Positions 55,650-64,000 of a stretch of 64,000 nucleotides of DNA are shown piece by piece (within the stretch, counting starts at the first letter, position 1; every line of letters begins with the position of its first letter). This stretch comes from Mytilus californianus (Eukaryota; Mollusca; Bivalvia; Mytilida; Mytilidae). The translations under genes and the position numbers were made by a program. The notes under the pieces are model-generated. The model did no database searches. It worked only from the letters and a program-made list of their open reading frames with translations, and was not told the origin of the DNA. Where the stretch lies: positions 72,873,839 to 72,937,838 of the forward strand of contig NW_026262734.1 of NCBI RefSeq assembly GCF_021869535.1. The letters are read 5' to 3'.

Positions 55650-56730
55650 TGTTCACTTTACCTCAAAACCCTATGTTCTGTTTTTAGCTATAGTGGTCAT
55701 GGTGGTTGACCAGCAATCAAACATTTCACAAACTTGGTAGATGCTAAAGGACAACCCAAAGATGAAGTGTGCATAGTTTCAAAGCAATGTGGCATTGGAG
55801 AACAAATTTTTGAAAATCAGTAAAAAAGAAGATCGAAAAATCATTTAAAGGGCTGTAACTCCCAAACGGTTCGAACAACTAAAATTTGATCAGCTTAACA
55901 TTTTTGCATAGTTTTTTCTCTAGCTCTTATCATTTTCAAGATATAGAGCAACTTGAGGCTCAAATGAGTCTGAATGGCTCATCTGTGAAATCACCATTTT
56001 GAATGACAGAAATGCAATCACCACGTCATAATCTACTTGGAAACCAAATTTCGTCCCAATCGAACCAATTTAATATCGTGGCGGCAATATTGAATTCAAA
56101 ATGGCTGCCAAATACTTCTTAGTGTCCTAAACCCCTTTTACAATTATTTTAGATCGGATATTTTTCTGATTTAATTTGAATTAATTTTACTTTTGAAAAG
56201 CAGTCATTTTGAAATGGCCGCCATTTAAAAAAAAAAAGACTTTTCAATGATAGAAATGCAATAGATATATCATAATTTACTTGGAAACCAAATTTCGTTC
56301 AAATCCGATCAATTTGAATTCAAAATGGCTTTCTTTCAGGTGAGCTTAAAACTGCAAAAATCGTCAAATTTGACACTTTAATGAGAAAAAAATCATATAA
56401 GGAGTTGTTGTATGACTTTGGGTCAATGGATTTTTTGTAGAGCTCGTGATTCTGCATAAGCATGGGCTTCTTCCCCCCCCCCCGTCTGTTATAATTTTAA
56501 AATTTTAGGCCAAAAACTGCAATATGACTCATATGTTCTATTTGTAGCCATGGTGGCCATGTTGGTTGGTCGCTGGCCAGAAATTCACATACTTGGTAGA
56601 TCCAAAGTGTGTTTTAAAGTTTTAAAGCAATCCCTTCAGTGGTTTTGGAGAAAATTTGTAAAGAAAAACTATTGGACGGACCCCAAATGATTACATAGCT
56701 CATTGTCAATCGGACCAGGCGAGCTATAAA
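55650..56730. repeat. Hairpin-ended repeat family, copy with diverged ends
   Basis: A left-end-like segment GAGGCTCAAATGAGTCTGAA (55951) is followed by GGCTCATCTG. CCATTTTGAATGACAGAAAT and AAACCAAATTTCGTCC recur at about 55990 and 56240, an internal duplication. The right end near 56697-56727 reads GCTCATTGTC...GGACCAGGCGAGCTA. A poly-C run lies at 56475. No ORF. Confidence 0.55.
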
Positions 56731-57055
56731 TTTGTAAAAATAAACATTTCTCCCACAAGGGTCAATCAGATCTTCTTAAAAAGTTAAGGAAAGATAGGTC
56801 TTGAGGTACTGATCATTTTTCATGCCATAAATATTTTGATATTTTGATATTTCTAACGTCTTTTGAGTTGTGTGCAAAAACTATTTTTAGCACAGCTGTC
56901 ATGTTTTTGACGGATTGCATCATTTCTATGCAGCACACAGAGGAGAGCAATCATAGAAATACTTAAACTTTGAATGTAAATATTCTAGAGGTAATCTTCG
57001 AATAGAGTAACCTGAAATAACGAAAGAAATTCTAAACAAGAGTGGAACTGAAGTA

Positions 57056-57933
57056 TGTCTCGCCTGTTACAACAATCAGAAAAGAGCTAAATTGTCAGAA
57101 TTATTCAATCATAAAAACAATATCAAGGTAAAATGACAAATGTCTGACTAATATCTTCTTCTTTATACCAAATATTATCAACTTAGCTTGTAAAGTTCTT
57201 GATATGGATTTAACTATAAAATTTGTTCAGATCAAAGTGGTTAAAATATTTCAAAAGTAAAATTACAGGTGTTAGACTGACTTCTACTGTTAGTAAGGAA
57301 TTTGCGAACCAAACATTATATATCAACCCTAAGCTGTTATAGTCTTTCAGTTGTTGAGACATAAACTCAAACATGAAACATTTCACAAAAATTTCAGTCA
57401 AAGTCATTCAAACATTACATAAAGGTCAAAATTAAATGACAGGACCAAGAGTGACATACCCTAGTAGCGGGGCATACTTTATGCAAAATGACATTAACCT
57501 AGGCATCCTTGTTCTTGAGACATGGACTTGGTCACAAAATTTTCATAGTCAATCAACCATGAAAACAAGACCAAGGTCAAATGACGGGTGACCGACTGAT
57601 ATCCCCTGGTAGTTGGGACCTTCATACCAAATATCAGCAACCTAGGAAATCTAGTTCTTGATCATGAGATATGGACTTAATCACCAAACTTGGTCGCAAA
57701 ATTTGAAAAATGACTAAGTTATTCAGGGTCATTCAAGCATGAAAAGTAGGACAAGAATCAATGACACACATCAGACTGGAAAGTACTCGTTGTGGGGCAT
57801 CTTCATGCCAAATATTGAAAGCTTAGGCCTAATACTTTCAGAGATATGGACCTAATCACCAAACTTGGTCGCAAATGTTAACGCTGCCGCCGGTAAAACC
57901 ATACCTGTCTCGCTTTTGCTTCGCAGGCGAGAC
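57056..57933. mobile_element. ~880-bp repeat with TGTCTCGCCTG/CAGGCGAGACA ends
   Basis: An 11-bp inverted end pair (57056-57066 and 57923-57933) bounds it, and just inside the right end an extra TGTCTCGC makes a local hairpin. The interior repeats a block with ATGACACA/AAATGACAGG...GACTGATATC...CTTCATACCAAATAT...GATATGGACTTAATCACCAA about three times. No ORF. Confidence 0.65.
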
Positions 57934-58435
57934 AAAAACGCAATAAAAGGGGTTATAAATCGAAAAGACGACTGACATCCTACAAATTCTAACTTCAAGA
58001 TATTTTTTAAAATTTATAGATTTTTATGTCCTTAAAAATTTACGATATTCAAATTACTCCTCTAGCCCAAATAGTTTTTGGTGTGCATAGCAAAATAAGT
58101 ACAAAATTCAGAAAAAAATTTCTTCAAATTATAAAGGTAAGATATATCTTGGGGTGCTGATAATTTTTTCCCAGGTATAATTTTGATATCTGCCTTTGCT
58201 TTGACTTATGTAGAAAAAAACTGTAATTTACCCCAATATTCTATTTTTAGCCATGGTGTCCATGTTTTTTTTTTTTGAAGTATAAAAAATCCCCATATCA
58301 TTTATGTACATCATACTCTAAGGAACATGGGTATAAAAAAACAAGCACCTCTTCTCCAAACTGTCGAAAGATGGACTGTATTGTAGCTCATGATCAGCCC
58401 AGAGTGCTAAGTTATTAACATTGAATTCAAACTGG

Positions 58436-58560
58436 TCTGAGAAATAGCACAACAGTCAAGCGGCAAGGCATTGAAACTGACATAAAACCAAAGTCCACAA
58501 AGGAACTAAGAAAGCACACAAAGGAACAATGCTACATCAAGACGAAGAGCCAAAAAATGT
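58436..58560 (+). pseudogene. Second, diverged copy of the exon-like segment
   Basis: The frame gives NSTTVKRQGIETDIKPKSTK and ELRKHTKEQ, corresponding to STTVKRQGFKTDTIQIPTEE and FKKHTKK at 53765. It lacks a clear start and a donor. The two copies are about 4.7 kb apart in the same orientation. Confidence 0.45.
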
Positions 58561-59770
58561 TTCTAAGGAACATCTATACCAAATTTTGATGAAATTCAGA
58601 GGAATTTGGTGTCCATCTGTTAACTTTTTCAAACATTAATTCCTCTAAATCAAGTGATGGCAAAAGCTAACCTTACTCAAAAGTCACTCAATTGATAATC
58701 AAGGTCACATGATGGGAATGGAACTGTGCATTTACTTGAACAGAATATCAAGTTTTATTTACTTCATAATTTCTATGTTTTTATAATATTTAAACTTATA
58801 GTTCTTGAGATATCGAGATGTCCAAAATCGGTAACATTGCTAAATATATTGATCATGAATAGTTGCTCGATCAAAATACAAAGAAAAGTCATATGAAGGA
58901 AATGCAGCTGTACTAATCGAGTACTTACAATGTTTCATCAACATAAGACTAGCAGTTCTTGGGATGTGAAGGTGCTCACAAAACATCAACTTTATTTGCA
59001 TAAATTAACAAAACGAAACTGTAAATACCCTTATTCTCCAAAGCAAGGTGTTGTTCTGATAGATAGCAAAATGTACAGTGGTAATTTTTATTAAAAAAAA
59101 TATCAAAAATGCAGTACAAATAATAGTTGTAGGTGTGATGTCCTTTACGACATATTGCTACTCATAGTTAGCATTTAAAAACTGCATTCTATCAGTTGCC
59201 CTTTCCTTCAAAAAGTTATTGAATCTTGTTTTTGGCAAACGTTTAAGTCTTTCATGTTAAGGGCACTGCAGCCAATAGTAGAACATTTATTATAAATGGG
59301 GATGAAAAGAATAAAAAATATTGAAACCAAATGTCATATAAACTGCTATGCAAAGGGCATCATGTGATCAATGTTATTTTTGAAAAACCTTAAAAATAGT
59401 TATATCTTAAATACAAATAGCATAAATTTTCAAGTTATAATGAGAAAACTGTTCTTTAAAACAGTAGAACCATGTGGCTAAAGTACTTTTTTTTCAAACA
59501 GTAACCGTGGTTAACATAATATGTTACATTTGTTTAATTTTTATCAGAAAAAAAAACACTTATTATAATACATGCATTCCATGGTTACTACATATAATAG
59601 CAGACATACACAACTACCAAAAAAAATAAGAACCAGCTCAAATTTAAACTGATTGTATAAAAAACTGAACTATAATAACATTGAATAATTTAATATAAAT
59701 CTTTAACACAGAGATGACTCTTGCTTGTCAACACTTATTCAAATAAAGACAATGAGTCATAACTGCAAAC
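58561..59770. other. Non-coding, nothing recognised
   Basis: Moderately AT-rich, with phrases typical of diverged interspersed repeats (TTCTTGAGATATCGAGATG, AAGGTCACATGATGGGAAT), but no clear copy or boundary. Confidence 0.4.
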
Positions 59771-61320
59771 AAGAGGCTGTCAAGAGCCTGAATCGCTCAC
59801 CTGTAATTTTTTGCTTAAGTCTTTCATCAATGATTATTTTTGCTGTTCAATATATATTAATGAGTGGCTTAAAAATGCCATTTGAATGTTCTTTGTATCT
59901 GTCATATTTTCTTCTTAAGCAAATAATGCATTTTACCCCTATGTTCCATTTTAGCCACAGTGGCTATGTTTCTTGTCGTACAAGGGAATAAAATACACAA
60001 TTTATACTAGATACTCTGAAACTTATTCAGCCTTAAGTTTGGCTGAAATTGATTCAGCAGTTTCAAAGAAGAAGATTTTTTAAAGTAAGCAAACAAGATG
60101 AACAAATTGTGAAAAATTGTCTTTAAAGGGAATAACTCCTTAAGGGGTCAATTGACATTTTTGGTCATTTAAAAACTTATTTGTAGATCTTACTTTGCTG
60201 AACATTTTTGCTGTTTACAGTTTATCTTTATCTATAATAATATTCAAGATAATAACCGAAAACTGCAAAATTTCCTTAAAATCATCAATTCAGGGGCAAT
60301 AACCTAAAAATCAGATACCCGATTTGGCTGATAATTTTAGGGCAGGTAGACCTTGACCTAATGAATACTTTATCTTCTTGTCTGATTTGCTTTAAACGCT
60401 TTAGTTTTTGAGATATAAGTCAAAAACTGCATTTTATCCTTTGTTCTATTTTTAGCCATGGCGGCCATGTTTTCTAATGAAACAGAAAATAAAAGACAAA
60501 CTTTATTTTAGATAACCTAAGAATCATTCAGCGTAAGTTTGATTTAATTTGGTACAGTAGTTTCAGAGGAGAAGATTTTTTAAAGTTATAAAACATGATA
60601 AACAAATTTGTAAAATTGTCTTTAAAGAGCAATAACTCCTTCAGGGGTCAATTAAAAATTTTGTCATATTTACTTATTTGTAGATCTTACTTTGCTGAAC
60701 ATTTTTGCTGTTTACAGTTTATCTTTATCTATAATAATATTCAAGATAATAACCAAACTGTGCAAAATTTCATTAAAATAACATATTTAGTGGCAGCAAC
60801 CCAATAATGGGTTGTTAGAGTCATCGGAAAATTTCAGGGCTAATAGAACTTGACCTAAATAAATGAACATGTTTACTCCATGTCAGATTTGCTCTAAATC
60901 TTTTAGTTTTTGAGATATAAGCCCAAAACTGCATTTTACCCCTATGTTATATTTTTAGCCATGGTGGCCATGTTTTTTGACGAAACAGAAAATAAAACAC
61001 AAACTTTATTCTAGATACCCTAAGAATCATTCAGCTTAAGTTTGGTTCGGTAGTTTCAGAGGTGAAGATCTTTGAAATAGTTTACGACGGACGACAACGA
61101 CGACGACAGACGACGACGGACGCAAAGTGATGACAAAAGCTCACATTTCCTTTTAGGAAAGGTGACCTAAAAAGTGATATAAAACAAAATGCACAAACTA
61201 AAAGTTAATTGACCATGACTGCATAGCATACACACAAAACAGTCATTGACTGTGACAGTGTGGTCCTAGAAAATAACAAATAATGACAAAAGCTCATATA
61301 GCTTCAAAGGCTATGTGAGC
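59771..61320. mobile_element. Hairpin-ended interspersed repeat, copy 2 (with two successive right ends)
   Basis: The left end AGAGGCTGTCAAGAGCCTG and CGCTCACCTG match 30328-30356. The interior repeats the ~450-bp block (CTTTAAAGGGAATAACTCCT at 60120, CTTTAAAGAGCAATAACTCC at 60620). A GACGACGGAC tandem leads to a first right end at 61139-61170 and a second at 61292-61322. Each is a hairpin with its own stem sequence followed by CTAAAAAG. No ORF longer than chance. Confidence 0.75.
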
Positions 61321-61825
61321 TAAAAAGTAAATGTAAACCATATATGGTTAATAAAACAAAAGAATGATAAAACATTAATAAAAACCCATATTTGGTTTGT
61401 ATATAATATAAAAATATATTCAGCATTAATAATAAAAGAAGAGACTTTCCTGAGCTTAAAACTTGGACAATTAAAATTAAAAGAAATAAACATATAATTA
61501 CCGTGTCTTCTCTCTAAGGAGGTATCCAATAAAATAAACAAAAACAAGGGACTGTGCCTTTAAGACAGTGGATGTTTCCCCTCTCACTGCAGATTATGCA
61601 TTTCCTATCTGACGAATTGATGGTAATTCTTAAAGAACTAACCAAAAAGAGTTATTTTTCAAAAAAATGTCAAAAGTTGAAATAATTTATATTAATTTAG
61701 TGATTTTAAAAATTACCATTTTCGGTGATGCTTATAATAAATGGTCAACAGATGACAAACAACTGGCAATAGTTACTAATTAATTATTTTCTGCATGACC
61801 AACTTAAGTTTTAAATTATGGTCAG

Positions 61826-61974
61826 TATGCAGGGAAAGGGATTGTGATTCATTTGTAATGCCCTGCGGCAGTACATTTTGTCTTGTGTGTGCACTGCAGG
61901 TCGAAATAATGGATGGACGTTGCCCTACATGCAGAGGAATCATCGACTCGGTCAAATCAATGTTTTATAATTAA
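61826..61974 (+). CDS. RING-like terminal exon (possible pseudo-exon)
   Basis: After GGTCAG at 61820-61825 the frame reads CRERDCDSFVMPCGSTFCLV, then CALQVEIMDGRCPTCRG and SVKSMFYN-stop. CRER-(x)-D...PCG-x-x-FC-x-x-C...CP-x-CR is the C3HC4 RING pattern. However, the expected His is Ser (PCGST), and the first Cys would have to come from an upstream exon, because the genomic codon there is Trp. It is therefore either the last exon of a RING E3-type gene or a decayed copy. No upstream exon was found. Confidence 0.5.
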
Positions 61975-61984
61975 TTAGTAACTA

Positions 61985-64000
61985 TTTTTACTGGATCGTT
62001 ACATCACGATCATTTATTCCACATCTCGTTATTTATATGTTGTAATTTCGTTATTTTAACACATTAAATATGTCAGGAGTTCTACTAAAATGTTTAATAG
62101 GGTATCACATACAATGTAAACCATATCTATACTATTAAATTTGTAGACCAAAATGTTTAAGCAGGTTTGTCTCCGAGCCGACGATCGTCTGAAGTCTTAT
62201 ATAATAATAAATAGTTAGTGTATGTAATGTACTTTATAACTTCATATAGTAATTGCCTCAATTAGCGTATCTTAATTAACTAAACCCCAAATAAAGTTCC
62301 GTAGCTGGTTCCTTACCGTCTACGTTTTGTAAGCCGGCGGAAATGGTTTTGTATTCAATTTGTCTTGAATTTATGACAACTCGGCCCACGGCCAACTCGC
62401 ACCACTCAAACACTCTCACTAATTATTACAACTTGCATCACTTTATCAAACTTGCACCATTAAAAAAAAAAGAAATATAACAAACTCGAAGAAATGTGTT
62501 TACTCATTAGATTGCTTTCTTCTTCTCTTAGTATATTCCTCCTTTCTCGGAGCACCCGTGTCATACAGAGACAGAATTAACACCACTCGAAAAAAAAAAA
62601 TACTACAAACTCGCAACACTGAAGAAATGTTTTAAATCATCAGAGAGTTCTAGATTGTCTTCTCTTAGTTATTTCCTCCGTTCTTGCAACACCCGTATCA
62701 CACAGAGACAGAACTTGACTCGCACCTTTCGAAAAAAAAAGAAATACTACAAAATAGCACCACTGAGAAATGTTTTAATCATCAGTGTTCTAGGTTGTAT
62801 TTTTCTTCTATGAGTTATTTCCTCCGTTCTAGAAACACCGGTGTAACAGCGAGACATAAGCTACTAATTGGACATTCAAACTCCTATGGAAGAAGAACTG
62901 AAAAACTAATCAAAACTATCAACATAATGCATCAGTGCATTAAAACAGTTTGAGAAACACGAACCCAAGCTGTGTATCACCATAAACATTTCAAGTAGTC
63001 TTCAAGCCGCGCTCGCGCGAGTTTTTCCTAGTAATAATTTGATTATAAAAAAACCCATTTTTGTCCTCATACAAACGAACATACATGTATAGTTAGAAAT
63101 TCAAAAAAGTTTATGATTATTGGTCACTCCTGGTACAAACTATCCAATGACAGTTTCAGATGACAATACAACATAAGCGCGTCATCTATTTTACTTAGAA
63201 TGGGAAAATCGTTCATGGTAGTCCCTGTTAATAGCCCGATTACTTCCAAAAATGTATCTCTACATCCAAACGTAGGATATTCCTCTTTCTCTAATTTTTG
63301 TGCTATTTTCACATTGCTTGATCGGTGTGAGAAAAATATTTCTCCTCACTAGTGAAATATCTGTTCTAAGCAAATGATTGGTCGAAATTTAATTATGACA
63401 TCAAATTTTCTTAGTTTCTTCTGAAATTTCCTATTGTGACGTCATGAAAAAAGGCGACCATGCCTGATGAAGTCACAAGACTCGCGCTTTAAATATTAAA
63501 ATTTAACTGTCTCGAGTGGAGAAATATCGCAACACACTTGTTGCAGTTGTGAAATCTACATGTATATACGTCGGATACAGTGTCTATTTCGGCAGTACTA
63601 TAAGTCAGTCTAAATGAACAGTCATGTGCTCCGAAAACTTCTGGGTGATTGTATAAGATGTTCGGAATTCCATTTAGGGTGTCTGAATGCCGCTGACTTC
63701 GAATTCTGTGCATGTTCCATAACTGTACAAACTCATCCAAAGTCTTTTGAATGAGAGACATAAAGAAAAATCGAACACATTCAAAATGTACTGGGTCAGT
63801 ATCATGAAGGATGTCGGCATTCTACATGCCCCGAAAAAGGTTTTTCCAAAACTGAATACACCACGAGCGAAGATTACCCCATAAACGTTCTATTCGTTGA
63901 TTAAAAACAGATCTACCAGTTATGAAGCTCCTATCTCCTGACTGTCGATTCCCATTATCATAATGCAGAGCAACATGTAAAAGTCTAACTAGTCCATTTC
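61985..64000 (-). pseudogene. Integrase/transposase-like gene copy 2, inverted, runs off the window
   Basis: Minus-strand counterpart of 37910-39150. 63761-63489 encodes LDEFVQLWNMHRIRSQRHSD and NGIPNILYNHPEVFGAHDC. 63312-63124 encodes EYPTFGCRDTFLEVIGLLTG and ends near SLDSLYQE. The 3' flank resumes at 63035-63110 and 61985-62130. It lacks both small insertions of copy 1 but has its own: about 235 bp at 63318-63555 and about 900 bp at 62134-63033. Stops and shifts make it non-functional. The 5' part lies beyond 64000. Confidence 0.65.
62460..62870. repeat. Tandem array of three ~140-bp units inside the second integrase-like copy
   Basis: ACTACAAACTCGCAACACTG...GAAATGTTTTAAATCATCAG, TTATTTCCTCCGTTCT and CACAGAGACAGAACTTGACT-like strings recur at about 62470, 62602 and 62743. 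The array belongs to the ~900-bp insertion absent from copy 1. The 89-codon frame at 62684-62953 is a by-product. Confidence 0.7.

Noticed and set aside
37910-64000. One giant 26-kb element with long inverted ends
   Set aside because: The inverted copies end homology at one common internal point, each has private insertions, and the DNA between them contains unrelated families, so two separate transposon copies are the simpler reading.

Overview
The window looks like nuclear DNA of a bivalve mollusc, most likely a marine mussel (Mytilus type). It is AT-rich, almost gene-free and packed with repeats. The species guess rests on repeat families I recognise from mussel genomes, on tRNA-derived SINEs and on intron-split genes with GT/AG borders. 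No search could be run.

The centre (40091-52345) is one intact-looking integrated element of the Polinton/Maverick-adintovirus kind, 12255 bp long. It is flanked by a perfect 6-bp target duplication (CCCAGC at 40085-40090 and 52346-52351), and its terminal inverted repeats are about 3.58 kb each. Each arm carries 65-bp tandem subterminal repeats, four small ORFs and an A32/FtsK-type packaging ATPase, so these genes are present twice in opposite orientation. The 5.1-kb single-copy core, all on the + strand, encodes two small conserved ORFs, a DDE integrase with a chromodomain, a penton-like minor capsid protein, a small basic protein and a major-capsid-like protein. No protein-primed DNA polymerase B and no adenain-type protease is visible. 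Six frame breaks lie in or next to A-runs, so decay, slippage and sequencing error are hard to separate.

Left part (1-39.6 kb): three exons of an IQ/ankyrin-AAA-like host gene (IQANK1-like; 4506-4640, 5516-5644, 13316-13472). Its large last intron is filled with GIY-YIG (Penelope-like) and reverse-transcriptase debris, tandem repeats and a foldback element with a tRNA-like centre. After it come a 2976-bp element with 158-bp TIRs, MITE-like copies, several LINE reverse-transcriptase fragments, a roughly 24-unit 75-bp minisatellite (31.8-33.5 kb) and an integrase-like transposon copy (37.9-39.15 kb).

Right part (52.4-64 kb): MITEs and long interspersed repeats whose ends form hairpins, two related exon-like segments (53765 and 58436), a short RING-like exon (61826-61974), and a second, inverted copy of the integrase-like transposon running off the window end. 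Comparing the two transposon copies reveals clean empty sites for two younger insertions.
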